A stretch of DNA of 64,000 nucleotides. It comes from Actinomycetes bacterium. GTDB lineage: Bacteria; Actinomycetota; Actinomycetes; Nanopelagicales; Nanopelagicaceae. The stretch is taken from NCBI GenBank assembly GCA_014190155.1, contig BJFY01000007.1:1-64000 (forward strand), given 5' to 3'. Under the pieces are notes generated by a model. That model ran no database searches. It was not told the DNA's origin and saw only the letters and a list, made by a program, of their open reading frames with translations. Positions 53,006-62,362 of this stretch are shown here, one piece after another (the first letter of the stretch is position 1; every line of letters begins with the position of its first letter). A program made the position numbers and the translations under genes.

Positions 53006-54244
53006 ATGAATAAGCCAAACGAAAAGAAGCCACGCATTGTGATTCTTGGCGCAGGTTTTGGTGGGCTAACCGCGGCTCGCGGGTTAGCGAATTTTGCTGA
53101 AGTAACCTTGGTTGATCGCCATAATTTCCAAACATTTCTCCCGTTGTTATACCAAGTTTCAACGGCTGGGCTTGCAGCAGATCATGTGGCTTATCCAGTT
53201 CGTGGCGCAATCAGAAATTCTGGCATTAAATTCCGAATGGGCTCACCAATATCTATTAACCATCGTGACAACTCGGTGAAATTAGACTCAAGTGAAGTGC
53301 TCGAATACGACCATCTAGTAATTGCAATGGGATCAGCAACAAATGATTTTGGGATTAAAGGGGTAGCAGAGTTTTCGCTTGGCATGAAGAGCGTCAATGA
53401 AGCTTTAACTATCCGTGCGGCAGTGATGCGCCGATTTGAAGATTTATGTAGGTTTGAAGATGATTCCAGGTTTGCTATCGCGGTAGTTGGCGGCGGCCCA
53501 ACTGGAGTTGAAATGGCCGGCGCGATGGCGGAGTTAAGACGCGGACCGCTAGCTTCTGATTTTAAAAACGCGGCTGACAATATCGATATCTACCTAATTG
53601 AAGCTGGCCCAAGATTGCTTCCGACATTCTCGCCATCGCTATCAGAGCGAACCGCGAAAGATTTAGTGAAACTTGGCGTAAAAGTTATTTGTAACGCCTC
53701 CGTAAAAGAAATAAACGAAGCAAAAATATTTTTTAGCGATGGTGATTCCATTGAATCAGGGATTACGATTTGGGCGGCTGGAGTAATGGGCGAGCCAACT
53801 ATTAAAAAACTTTCGCTACCAATTGAAGCAAATCGAGTCGCAGTAGAACCTACGTTGCAAGTGCAGAATTATCCGCATATTTGGGCCATTGGTGATATTT
53901 CTGGAGTTAAAAATAAATCTGGAAAGTTCCTCCCAATGGTCGCTCCGGTAGCCATGCAACAAGGAAGATTCGTTGCTAAACAAATCGCAGCGCTAATTGC
54001 GGGGCGTACCCTTAAAAATTTCTCCTATGTTGATAAAGGATCGATGGCAACAATTGGACGACATAAAGCGGTTGTCGAAGTTAAGGGAATTAAAATTGGT
54101 GGCGCAATTGCTTGGTTTATCTGGCTCTGGTTGCACTTGTTCTACTTGCTGGGTGGTCGAAACAAGATTGGAACTATCGCCGATTGGACCTGGAATTATT
54201 TAACTTTTGATCGAGGTAACCGTCACATCATGGATTCTTACTGA
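53006..54244 (+). CDS. ndh: Type II NADH dehydrogenase (NAD(P)/FAD-dependent oxidoreductase)
   Basis: 412-residue membrane-associated flavoenzyme transferring electrons from NADH to quinone without proton pumping. Seen: FAD motif VILGAGFGGLTAARGL near residue 12, LLYQVSTAGLAADHVAYPVR near 47, NAD motif VVGGGPTGVEMAGAMAEL near 161, the second FAD contact WAIGDISG near 293, and a C-terminal amphipathic/hydrophobic segment (AWFIWLWLHLFYLLGGR) near 370 that anchors NDH-2 to the membrane. The alpha/beta hydrolase gene starts two bases downstream. Confidence 0.93.
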   Translation: MNKPNEKKPRIVILGAGFGGLTAARGLANFAEVTLVDRHNFQTFLPLLYQVSTAGLAADHVAYPVRGAIRNSGIKFRMGSPISINHRDNSVKLDSSEVLEYDHLVIAMGSATNDFGIKGVAEFSLGMKSVNEALTIRAAVMRRFEDLCRFEDDSRFAIAVVGGGPTGVEMAGAMAELRRGPLASDFKNAADNIDIYLIEAGPRLLPTFSPSLSERTAKDLVKLGVKVICNASVKEINEAKIFFSDGDSIESGITIWAAGVMGEPTIKKLSLPIEANRVAVEPTLQVQNYPHIWAIGDISGVKNKSGKFLPMVAPVAMQQGRFVAKQIAALIAGRTLKNFSYVDKGSMATIGRHKAVVEVKGIKIGGAIAWFIWLWLHLFYLLGGRNKIGTIADWTWNYLTFDRGNRHIMDSY

Positions 54245-54246
54245 CT

Positions 54247-55038
54247 ATGAGTTATATAAACGTGCGCGGTCATCAAGTGTGGAGCGTTATCCACAAAAAT
54301 AATGGCGAACCAGTTCTCTTGATGCATGGCGGATTAAGCAGCACTGAGGATTGGGATTTCACGGTCTTGCCTGCCATTGCGACCGACCACCACGTTTTTT
54401 CATATGATCGAAGTGCGCATGGGCGTACCAAAATTCGTGATGGGTATTTTCATTTTGATTTTCAAACTGATGAAGCGATTTCCTATATTGAAGATGTTAT
54501 AAAGGGGCCAACTCATTTAATTGGGTGGAGTGATGGTGGAATTATCTCACTGCTGATAGCGCTAAAGCGGCCAGATTTAGTTAAATCAATTATCGCAATC
54601 GGAACCAACTACAACCATGATTCGGGTTTATCTTTTAATTTATCTACCGTACAAGTTCCGGACGAAGATAAAGCGTTATTTGCTGAGCGAAGTGATCAGG
54701 ATCCGGAACTCTTAGTAGATATAGTTACAAAAGCATTTCAAGTTTGGGCTACTGAACCTAATATGACTTTAGAACAATTATCTAAAATTGAAGTTCCGGT
54801 ACTGATATTAGCTGGCGATGACGAACCCTTTGGAAGTGCGCATACATTTGAAATGTATGAAGCTTTTCCTAATGGAAGGTTAGCCATGTTGCCAGGTGCT
54901 TCACACTATGTTGTTAAAGAACAAGCCGAATTAATGCAATCAGTAATTCGAGATTTTTATGCAAAACCAGATTTCCCTATTACAAAATATCCTAATCGCA
55001 GGAAGGCAAGGCAGCAAGAAATACTAGGAAATTCGTAA
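54247..55038 (+). CDS. Alpha/beta hydrolase
   Basis: 263-residue hydrolase with the GxSxG nucleophile in GWSDGGI near residue 98, HGGLSS near 28 (oxyanion), LAGDDEPF near 198 (catalytic Asp) and a final His in GASHYV near 222. Resembles 3-oxoadipate enol-lactonase or haloperoxidase-like hydrolases, but the substrate cannot be told. It is coupled to ndh by a 2-base gap. The 3' end overlaps the convergent GMC oxidoreductase by 15 bases. Confidence 0.88.
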   Translation: MSYINVRGHQVWSVIHKNNGEPVLLMHGGLSSTEDWDFTVLPAIATDHHVFSYDRSAHGRTKIRDGYFHFDFQTDEAISYIEDVIKGPTHLIGWSDGGIISLLIALKRPDLVKSIIAIGTNYNHDSGLSFNLSTVQVPDEDKALFAERSDQDPELLVDIVTKAFQVWATEPNMTLEQLSKIEVPVLILAGDDEPFGSAHTFEMYEAFPNGRLAMLPGASHYVVKEQAELMQSVIRDFYAKPDFPITKYPNRRKARQQEILGNS

Positions 55039-56703
55039 CGCGCCGATTGCACCTTCAGGAACAAATGGATTATTTGGCGCGATTGGATTTAGCCTTAAAT
55101 ACTTCTCACCTTGTAAAGGACGTTGATCACTTTCGCCTTTATTCGGCCAAAATGAGAATGCCCGCTCAGCTTGTGCGGTAATTGTTAGCGATGGATTTAC
55201 ACCTAGGTTTGCGGTAACACTTGCACCATCGACAACATGTAAATTTGGATAGTTCCAAACTCGATGATAAGCATCAACCACGCCATTATTTGGACTATCT
55301 CCAATAACGCAACCACCAACAAAATGCGCTGTGAATGGCGCACCAATCAAATCACCTAGGTGGCCACCAGCAACGCCACCGTTCTTTTCGGCAATTCTGC
55401 GCACAACTTCATTTGCTTCTGGAATATAGATTGCGTTTGGGTGTTCAGCATCATTGATTGAAGTTAAGCGCCACCCAAATAAGCCCCGCTTTTCAGTTAC
55501 CGATACCGATGACTCTACATTTTGCATTACAAGTGCAATGACAGTGCGTTCACTCCATTTTCTAACATCAAGTATTTTAAAAAGTGTTGCTGGTTGCTTG
55601 ATTACTTCGCGAAGCCAAGCTTTGCGACGACTTTTTGCGGTATTACCATCAGTCATAACTGTTTGTAATAGCCCCATCAAGTTACTGCCTTTGCCGTATC
55701 GGACTGGCTCAACGTGGGTATGTTCGTTCGGAAAAAAAGATGAAGTGATTGCAGATCCTTGCGAAAAATCACTTTTAAAATGCTTTGGCATCATTGCGCC
55801 GGTTAACGCTTCGCTATTAGTTCGGGAAAGTTTTCCTAAAAAATTAGAAATTTTTGGAAGCACCCCATCTCGCTTCATTTTATGCAATAACTTCTGGGTG
55901 TTATAGGTACCAGCCGCTACCACAACTTGGCTCGCCGTAAATTTTCTTTTACCGCCAAACCAAGCACTACTTTTGCGGGCGGTAATTCTCCAACTGCCAT
56001 CTTTTAATTCTTCGATCTTGGTCACTGTGTGTTCTGGATAAACTCTTGCTCCCGCTTTTTCTGCAAGTCCTAAATAATTTTTTGGCAAAGTATTCTTCGC
56101 ATTATGCCGACACCCGGTCATGCATGCGCCACATTGCATACAACCGTTGCGCTCTGGTCCAACGCCACCAAAAAATGGATCTTTAGCTAAAACACCTCTT
56201 CCTTCACCAAAATAAACTCCCAATGGCGTCATTTTAAATGTCTTGCCGACCCCCATATCATTAGCGACTTCTTGCATCGCTTTATCGGATGGTGAAAAAA
56301 ATGGATTATCAGCAACTCCTAATACGCGTGATGCTTGGTCATACCAAGGCTTAAGTTCGGCTTTCCAATCCGTAATATTTTTCCATTGTTTATCTTCAAA
56401 ATAAGTATCTGGTGGTATATATAAAGTGTTTGCATAAACTAATGATCCGCCACCTACGCCAGCACCAGCTAAAACTAAAACATCGGGAAGCGCGTGAATT
56501 CTTTGAATTCCACGCAGCCCTAACCGCGGTGCAAATAAGAATTTTGAAATCCGCCAAGATGTTTTAGGAAAATCGTTATCAGTAAATCTTCGGCCAGCTT
56601 CAAGAACTGCTACCCGGTAGCCTTTTTCAGTTAATCGGAGCGCAGCCACCGAGCCACCAAAACCAGATCCAATTACAACGACATCGAAATCTCGATCAGC
56701 CAT
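55024..56703 (-). CDS. GMC-family FAD oxidoreductase (cholesterol-oxidase-like)
   Basis: 559 residues. Seen: the FAD motif VVIGSGFGGSVAALRLTEKGY near residue 9, VLAGAGVGGGSLVYANTL near 75, a four-cysteine cluster CMQCGACMTGC near 188-198, VVVAAGTYNTQKLL near 262, and the C-terminal GMC block VVDGASVTANLGVNPSLTITAQAER near 498 with the catalytic Asn. The cysteine cluster may bind an iron-sulfur group or form disulfides, and it recurs in a subset of actinobacterial GMC proteins. Substrate probably an alcohol or sterol-like compound. TAAAGT is 7 bases before the ATG. Confidence 0.88.
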   Translation of the reverse strand: MADRDFDVVVIGSGFGGSVAALRLTEKGYRVAVLEAGRRFTDNDFPKTSWRISKFLFAPRLGLRGIQRIHALPDVLVLAGAGVGGGSLVYANTLYIPPDTYFEDKQWKNITDWKAELKPWYDQASRVLGVADNPFFSPSDKAMQEVANDMGVGKTFKMTPLGVYFGEGRGVLAKDPFFGGVGPERNGCMQCGACMTGCRHNAKNTLPKNYLGLAEKAGARVYPEHTVTKIEELKDGSWRITARKSSAWFGGKRKFTASQVVVAAGTYNTQKLLHKMKRDGVLPKISNFLGKLSRTNSEALTGAMMPKHFKSDFSQGSAITSSFFPNEHTHVEPVRYGKGSNLMGLLQTVMTDGNTAKSRRKAWLREVIKQPATLFKILDVRKWSERTVIALVMQNVESSVSVTEKRGLFGWRLTSINDAEHPNAIYIPEANEVVRRIAEKNGGVAGGHLGDLIGAPFTAHFVGGCVIGDSPNNGVVDAYHRVWNYPNLHVVDGASVTANLGVNPSLTITAQAERAFSFWPNKGESDQRPLQGEKYLRLNPIAPNNPFVPEGAIGALRIS

Positions 56704-56710
56704 AAACTAG

Positions 56711-56716
56711 ACTTTA
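56711..56716 (-). promoter_or_regulatory. Candidate leaderless -10 for the GMC oxidoreductase gene
   Basis: Minus strand TAAAGT, then 7 bases, then the ATG at 56703. There is no ribosome-binding site. Confidence 0.4.
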
Positions 56717-56733
56717 GTGCTTAACCAGAAAAA

Positions 56734-56808
56734 TGGAGCCCCCCGTCAGGATTGAACTGACGACCTGCCGCTTACAAGGCGGCTGCTCTACCACTGAGCT
56801 AGAGAGGC
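56734..56808 (-). tRNA. tRNA-Thr (anticodon TGT)
   Basis: The minus strand gives acceptor GCCTCTC paired with GGGGGGC (two G-T wobbles), D arm AGCTCAGTGGTAGAGC, anticodon stem GCCGC/GCGGC with loop CTTGTAA (anticodon TGT), T arm with AGTTCAATCCT and an encoded CCA (56734-56736). Confidence 0.94.
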
Positions 56809-56834
56809 ATGATTTACGAGGCGTAATTATGGCA

Positions 56835-58331
56835 TTAGAAAGTGGTGTTCGGACGCCACTTTCCATAGACCTCGCGTAGTTGATCCACGATTTCACCAAC
56901 GGTGGCATAGGCCTTAACTGCGACAACACAGGGTCCAACCACGTTTTCTCCAGCTTTTGCCGCCGCTCCGACATTGGCTAGCGCAATTTTCACAGCTTCG
57001 TTATCTCGATTTGTTTTCAATTTCTTTAGGGAAGCAACTTGATCAATCTCGCTTTGCGGATCGATTGCGAAAGGTTTGAAAGGTGGCGATTCGGCTTGGA
57101 AAATATTTACACCAACTACTTTTCGCTTTCCACTTTCGACATCCATGGAAAATTGGTAAGCCTTTTCAGAAAGTTCTTTAGAGAACCAACCGTTATTTAT
57201 ACATTCGAGCGCACCACCACGTTTTTCAATATTTTCTAGAAGTTCCCACATTTTCTCTGCAAGTTCGTCAGTCATTCTCTCTAATTCATAACTACCAGCT
57301 AATAAGTCAACGCCATCCAAAACACCTGATTCAAATGCCACAACTTGTTGGGTACGTAGCGCAAGCATTGCTGCTTCTTCGGTTGGAACCCCGAGCGCTT
57401 CATCAAAAGCAGAAACGTGCATAGTTTGAATACCGCCAAGAGCGGCTGCCAACATTTCTACCGTGGTGCGAACTACGTTATTCATTGGCTGGTGCGCAGT
57501 TAGCGATGAGCCGGCAGTAAATGCAAAAATTCTTAATTGCTCAGATCGTGGATCCTTTGCATGATATTTTTCGCGCGCAATTCTCGCCCAAGTTCTACGC
57601 GCTGCCCGGAATTTTGCAATCTCCGGCAAAAACTCTATGTTGGAAGATAAAAATGTAAATAGCGTTGGCGCTACTTGATCGATAGTTACGCCTCGCTCTA
57701 ACGCTTTATCTAAATACTCGCGCGCATTTGCAAAAGTAAATGCCACTTCTTGAATCGCATCTGAACCAGATTCTCTAATGTGGTAGCCGCTCATCGCTAA
57801 CGGAACCCATTTCGGAATATCACGCGCGATATATTCAATTACATCTACCGAGAGCTTCAAACCGGCTTCGGCTGGGAAAATTTGAGTTCCGCGCGCGATA
57901 TATTCTTTCAAGACGTCATTTTGAATAAACATTCCGAATTGATTTGGATCAACCCCGCGTTGTTCGGCGAGGGCAATAAACATGGCAGCCCAGATATACC
58001 CAATTGAATTTGCAGTAGTTCTTACTTGGCTGATCTTCTCAAGTGGAATCTCATCCATTAGCACTTCAATATCTGCCAAACTATCAATTGCGACGCCAAC
58101 TCTGCCAACTTCACCTTGAGCAAGTGGGTGATCAGAATCAAGTCCGAGTTGTGTTGGAAGATCTAACGCGACGCTAAAACCGGTTAAGCCTTGCGCTAAT
58201 AACATTTTAAAACGCTCGTTTGTTTCGCGCGGTGTGCCAAAACCCCCATATTGACCCATTGTCCAAACGCCAGCATCGGGCTTGATGCCGCGAGTGTATG
58301 GATACTCGCCTGGTTTTTCGGTTGCGCTCAT
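56835..58331 (-). CDS. Methylmalonyl-CoA mutase-family acyl-CoA mutase, large subunit
   Basis: 498 residues: the TIM-barrel substrate domain only, without a C-terminal B12-binding domain. Seen: GEYPYTRGI near residue 8, YGGFGTPRETNERF near 27, ALDLPTQLGLDSDHP near 55, IQNDVLKEYIARGTQIFP near 137, SGYHIRESGSD near 183 and AFDEALGVPTEEA near 323. The start ATG 58331 shares a base with the ligase stop (TAATG); a longer upstream frame runs through the ligase gene. Compared with methylmalonyl-CoA mutase, the RPWTIRQY motif reads GVWTMGQY. No small subunit or MeaB is in view. Confidence 0.88.
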   Translation of the reverse strand: MSATEKPGEYPYTRGIKPDAGVWTMGQYGGFGTPRETNERFKMLLAQGLTGFSVALDLPTQLGLDSDHPLAQGEVGRVGVAIDSLADIEVLMDEIPLEKISQVRTTANSIGYIWAAMFIALAEQRGVDPNQFGMFIQNDVLKEYIARGTQIFPAEAGLKLSVDVIEYIARDIPKWVPLAMSGYHIRESGSDAIQEVAFTFANAREYLDKALERGVTIDQVAPTLFTFLSSNIEFLPEIAKFRAARRTWARIAREKYHAKDPRSEQLRIFAFTAGSSLTAHQPMNNVVRTTVEMLAAALGGIQTMHVSAFDEALGVPTEEAAMLALRTQQVVAFESGVLDGVDLLAGSYELERMTDELAEKMWELLENIEKRGGALECINNGWFSKELSEKAYQFSMDVESGKRKVVGVNIFQAESPPFKPFAIDPQSEIDQVASLKKLKTNRDNEAVKIALANVGAAAKAGENVVGPCVVAVKAYATVGEIVDQLREVYGKWRPNTTF

Positions 58332-59890
58332 TATTTGTTTCGATCTTCTAGTTGTTTTTTCAAAATTTTCTTGGCAATTTTCCCAGTTGAATTCAACGGG
58401 AATTCTTCCACAATCAAAACTTCTTTTGGCTTTTTGTATGTTGCCATTCTGGATTTGCAATGCTCTAGAACTTTATTGACAAGCTCGTCACCTTTTGCAG
58501 TTGCGTTTGGTGCAAGAGTTACCATGGCAACTACGCGTTGACCCCATTCAGCATCAAAGACGCCCATCACCGCTACTTCAGAAATATCAGATACCTCTGC
58601 AATCACATCTTCAATCTCGCGTGGATATATGTTGTAACCGCCACTAATAATCATGTCGCCTTTGCGATCTACTAGAAATAGCCGATTATCTAAATCTAGG
58701 CGGCCAAGGTCGCCAGTATGTAACCAGCCATTACGAACAGCTTTTGTAACAGTTGGATCGTTACCAGCCGCACCGTAATAACCACGCATTACGTGATCGC
58801 CACGAGTAATCACTTCACCGATTTCACCTTGCGGTACATCTTTACCAGCTTCATCAACAATTCGAATTTCAACCGTAGTGCAAGGGTTTCCAGCGCTAGT
58901 GAGAATTTCTGGATCTTTAAATAGCCCAAGTTCATGATCAGCAGCGCTCAAAACTGTTACCGGAGGAATTGCTTCAACTAAACCGTAGTACTGCACCATC
59001 TTCTTTGTAATCCGGTCATAACACTGGCGAATTTGTTCTGGCGGCATTGGGGCACCGGCGTAACCAAGCATTTTTAAATTCGACATTTTTTCACGAGTCA
59101 TATTTTCCATGGAAAGTAAGCGCGCCACCATTGTCGGAACTAGCGCGGTTGCGTTTGCACCGCGATGTTGAATTGCCTCAACCAGCGCTTCGGGTTCATA
59201 CTTTGCTTGCACTATTTGTTTAGCACCAAATGCAAAATATGGCAACACAAAAAGTCCACTTGTATGTGTAACTGGACCCGCATGGACCCAGCAATCACTC
59301 TCATTAAGAGTGCGACCAAAAATATCCGTAACTATGTTTCCTAAACTAGCTAACCGATTTCTATGGGTTCGAATCGCACCTTTAGGATTTCCAGTAGTTC
59401 CACTTGAATAATTTAATGAAACTAAACTATCTGGACTAATTGCGAGTAAAAGCGGCTCGGTGGATTGTTTTGCTAAGAAATTTTCGTAATTAATCGTGCC
59501 AGTATGATCACCTTTAATTAAAATTATGTGATCCACAATCTCTCGAACTGGGGCGGCTTCATCCCAAAACTTTGCATCCATAATTAATACTTTGGCGCCG
59601 CAATCTTTAGTAATTCGAACCCAATCAGTTGGGTGTAGCCGATAATTTAGTGCGACCCGACAAAGTCCAGCACTCGATATTCCTAAATCAGATTCAATAT
59701 AGGTATTTTGGTTTGATTGTAGATCTAATACTCGATCACCTTCTGCGAGTCCTAGTTCTTTCAACGCTCTTGCTAGTTGAAAAATTCGAGAACCAATTTC
59801 GCCAAAAGTTATCGATCCTTCGGGACCTTCGACTGCAATTCGATCCCGATAACGCCGCATGGACCGGGCAACAATTGTTCCGACATCCAT
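58331..59890 (-). CDS. AMP-forming acyl-CoA ligase
   Basis: 519-residue ANL superfamily enzyme activating a carboxylic acid to its CoA thioester via an acyl-AMP. Seen: the P-loop NYSSGTTGNPKGAIRTH near residue 165, YYGLVEAIPPVT near 296, the A5/A8 region GWLHTGDLGRLD near 382 and GDMIISGGYNIYPREIE near 405, and the catalytic lysine in NSTGKIAKKIL near 503. It lies 22 bases after the ADP-forming synthetase and its stop overlaps the mutase start. Substrate unknown; the neighbours suggest a branched or hydroxylated short-chain acid. Confidence 0.93.
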   Translation of the reverse strand: MDVGTIVARSMRRYRDRIAVEGPEGSITFGEIGSRIFQLARALKELGLAEGDRVLDLQSNQNTYIESDLGISSAGLCRVALNYRLHPTDWVRITKDCGAKVLIMDAKFWDEAAPVREIVDHIILIKGDHTGTINYENFLAKQSTEPLLLAISPDSLVSLNYSSGTTGNPKGAIRTHRNRLASLGNIVTDIFGRTLNESDCWVHAGPVTHTSGLFVLPYFAFGAKQIVQAKYEPEALVEAIQHRGANATALVPTMVARLLSMENMTREKMSNLKMLGYAGAPMPPEQIRQCYDRITKKMVQYYGLVEAIPPVTVLSAADHELGLFKDPEILTSAGNPCTTVEIRIVDEAGKDVPQGEIGEVITRGDHVMRGYYGAAGNDPTVTKAVRNGWLHTGDLGRLDLDNRLFLVDRKGDMIISGGYNIYPREIEDVIAEVSDISEVAVMGVFDAEWGQRVVAMVTLAPNATAKGDELVNKVLEHCKSRMATYKKPKEVLIVEEFPLNSTGKIAKKILKKQLEDRNK

Positions 59891-59912
59891 TGGGCTCTCC
59901 TAGTTCAATCTC

Positions 59913-61964
59913 TTAATTATTCGCTGCGACGTAAGCGCTGTCCAACACCCAAGCGCCATCCGATAGAACAGTTACAGGGTTTATGTCTAACTCAAAACCA
60001 TCATCCCAACCAGCAGTTGCATCTGTGATTCTTAGCACGAGCTCAATAAATGCGGCACGGTCCGCAGCTTTTGCACCGCGAACTCCAGCAAATAATTTTG
60101 CCAAGCGAGTTTCGTCAATCATGGTATTTACATCTTCATTACTTACAGGTAAAAGCCGAAGTGCAGTGTCGTTAATAACTTCAGTCAAAACACCACCGAC
60201 ACCAATCGTTAATACTCGACCAAGTGGTGACGGCGTAATGCCAACTAATACTTCAACGCCTTTAGGTATAAAACGCTCTACGAGAACTGATGCCTCGCCA
60301 CTTTTTGCAATTGAAATTAAACGATCGAAAACTTCTGGGGCTTGCTCAGTAGAAATATTTAGTGCAACTCCGCCAGCATCGCTCTTATGTAGCAAACCTG
60401 GGATAACAGCTTTCAACACTGCTCGGCCACCAACTTTCATAACCGCTGCACTAACGTCACTCTTCTTGGAAACAACTAATGATTCCGGAACTGGCACACC
60501 AACGCTTTGCCATAAATTCTTTAGCTCTACCTCGCTCGCACCAGCATTGGGGGTTGCGGTTGTTAGCACTAGCGGCTTGCGTGAATATTTTGGGATTGGA
60601 AGTGAAACTACTCGCAATAATTCAAGTGCCCGAGCAGCACGTTCTGGTGTCGGGTAAACCGGAATATTAAATTGTGCCAATTTTTTTGCAGCTAATGGAG
60701 CTAGTGATTGCGCACCAGTTCGAGCCACAACAATTGGCAAAGATCTAACTTTCCCAGCAGCACCAAGAGCGTTAGCAATTCGCTCCACATCGTCTCCCAC
60801 CAATACACAGAAAGCCGCAATAATTGCATCAACATTTTTATCATTAACCAATGTCGCCATACATTTTTCAAATAACTCTGGTGACGAAATCACAGCGGCA
60901 GTTACATCAACTGGATTAGTAGAGTTTCCGTAACTTGGGATAAATTCATCTAGCGCTGCAATGGTTTTGGGTGCTAACTCGGCTAGCTCTAGTCCGCATG
61001 CTTCCAGCGCGTCAGTTCCTAGAATTCCACTTCCACCAGAAGTTGTAATAATCGCTACGCGTTTTCCAATTAACTTCGTACCAGTCGTAAAAACTGCGCC
61101 AGCATCAAGTAACTCTTCTACATTGTTCACTCGCACCGCTCCGGTAGCTTTGATCGCGGCATCAACTACTCGATCACCAGTTGCTAACGCACCTGTATGT
61201 GAAGCTGCTGCTTCGGCACCGGCTTCAGATCGTCCGGCTTTTAAAATTGCGGTTGGTTTCTTTGCTGCTATATCACGTAACTGTGCAATCTCAGTTAAAC
61301 CTTCGGTATAAATTAAAATTCCAGCAATGGTTTTATCTTCAGAGAGCGCCGTTGCGATATCCATTGTACTTACTTCAGCTTCGTTTCCAGTTGTAACTAC
61401 AACACCAATTGGTAAATCTCGATCCAAGCCGAGCGAGTAAGTGCCATAACCGAGCGCACCGGATTGGCTTACTAACGCAAGTGAGCCTGCCAAAAGTGCA
61501 GTGCTATCCGATGAAAAAACTGGTGAAAAAGTTGCGGTCAATTTTGCAGCGCCACCGACCGAACCAATGCAATTTGGTCCAATTAATCTCATCCCAGATT
61601 TTTTCGCAATTGAAACCAATCTATCTTGCGCTATTGATCCGGCTGCATCCGCTTCAGCAAATCCAGATGCCATAACGGTTACAACGGGAACGCCAGCGCT
61701 TGCGCAATCTGATACTGCTGCTTCAACCGCGTTGAATGGCACCATTATTAGCGCTAAATCAATTGGCTTATTAATTTCAAAGATTGAAGCAAAAGCAGTT
61801 ATTCCTAGAATAGTGCCACCTTTTGGATTTACTGGAAAAATTTCACCTTGGTATCCATGCTTTAGCAAATACTCAATTGGCAACCTTCCCATTGCGCCAA
61901 CGCGTTCGGTAGCGCCGATGATTGCAACAGATTTAGCAGACCAAAGATTTGCAAGTTTGTTCAT
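59913..61964 (-). CDS. ADP-forming acyl-CoA synthetase (fused alpha-beta subunits)
   Basis: 683 residues combining a CoA-binding domain (SVAIIGATERVGAMG near residue 13, IGPNCIGS near 125), a ligase-CoA domain with phospho-His SHTGAL near 255, and a C-terminal ATP-grasp domain (VLKAVIPGLLHKSDAGGVALN near 515; VLVERFIPKGVEVLVG near 565). Interconverts acyl-CoA + ADP + Pi with acid + CoA + ATP, so it can harvest ATP from the thioester made downstream. The start overlaps the ridA-like stop by one base. It contrasts with the AMP-forming ligase in the same operon, possibly giving opposite directions of flux. Confidence 0.93.
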   Translation of the reverse strand: MNKLANLWSAKSVAIIGATERVGAMGRLPIEYLLKHGYQGEIFPVNPKGGTILGITAFASIFEINKPIDLALIMVPFNAVEAAVSDCASAGVPVVTVMASGFAEADAAGSIAQDRLVSIAKKSGMRLIGPNCIGSVGGAAKLTATFSPVFSSDSTALLAGSLALVSQSGALGYGTYSLGLDRDLPIGVVVTTGNEAEVSTMDIATALSEDKTIAGILIYTEGLTEIAQLRDIAAKKPTAILKAGRSEAGAEAAASHTGALATGDRVVDAAIKATGAVRVNNVEELLDAGAVFTTGTKLIGKRVAIITTSGGSGILGTDALEACGLELAELAPKTIAALDEFIPSYGNSTNPVDVTAAVISSPELFEKCMATLVNDKNVDAIIAAFCVLVGDDVERIANALGAAGKVRSLPIVVARTGAQSLAPLAAKKLAQFNIPVYPTPERAARALELLRVVSLPIPKYSRKPLVLTTATPNAGASEVELKNLWQSVGVPVPESLVVSKKSDVSAAVMKVGGRAVLKAVIPGLLHKSDAGGVALNISTEQAPEVFDRLISIAKSGEASVLVERFIPKGVEVLVGITPSPLGRVLTIGVGGVLTEVINDTALRLLPVSNEDVNTMIDETRLAKLFAGVRGAKAADRAAFIELVLRITDATAGWDDGFELDINPVTVLSDGAWVLDSAYVAANN

Positions 61965-62362
61965 TAAAGAACAGCAAACCCTTCAATCTCTACCAACGCT
62001 TCAATATCCCAAAGCCGAGTTACTCCTACTAAAGTCATCGCCGGATAATCTTTACCAACTAATCGCTGCCAAACTTTCCCAATTTCACGCGCATTTGCAC
62101 GGTAGTTCTCGGGATCCACTGAGAAAATTGAAAGTTTCGTTAAGTTAGAAGGATTTCCGCCAGCCTTAGATAGCGCAGTTAATAAATTAGAAAGTGCTTT
62201 TTCGAACTGTTCCACAATGCCGTTTCCAACGATTACACCGTCTTTGTTTAAGGCAGTCTGGCCAGCAAGGAAAATTAATTTCCCACCCTCGGTAGCAACC
62301 GCATGTGAGAACCCAATCGGAGCAGCTAATGACTCTGGGTTTATTCGCTTTAATGTGCTCAT
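61964..62362 (-). CDS. RidA-family (YjgF/YER057c/UK114) protein
   Basis: 132-residue protein. Seen: GFSHAVATEGGKLIFLAGQTALN near residue 17-40, IVEQFEKALSNLLTALSKAG near 50, and a final LVGVTRLWDIEALVEIEGFAVL. Canonical RidA hydrolyses reactive enamine/imine intermediates and has an Arg near position 105; here the VTRLWD Arg is close to that site. Non-RidA subgroups participate in catabolic pathways, so this may act on an intermediate of the operon. ATG 62362 is supported by GGGGAGA five bases upstream and overlaps the SDR stop by 4 bases; the longer reading frame is rejected. Confidence 0.9.
   Translation of the reverse strand: MSTLKRINPESLAAPIGFSHAVATEGGKLIFLAGQTALNKDGVIVGNGIVEQFEKALSNLLTALSKAGGNPSNLTKLSIFSVDPENYRANAREIGKVWQRLVGKDYPAMTLVGVTRLWDIEALVEIEGFAVL

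Noticed and set aside
56835-58331. 2-hydroxyisobutyryl-CoA mutase identity
   Set aside because: The aligned Ile and Asp signature positions are Tyr and Ala, and the glutamine position is Arg, so the specific assignment fails although the pathway layout is similar.
58332-58460. A longer mutase start at 58460 with an extra N-terminus
   Set aside because: The added residues are read through the 3' end of the AMP-ligase gene, and do not resemble any mutase N-terminus; ATG 58331 gives the family start and a one-base overlap.
61501-62148. 215-codon open frame on the plus strand
   Set aside because: Antisense to the ADP-forming synthetase and RidA genes, whose reading frames are fully supported by motifs.
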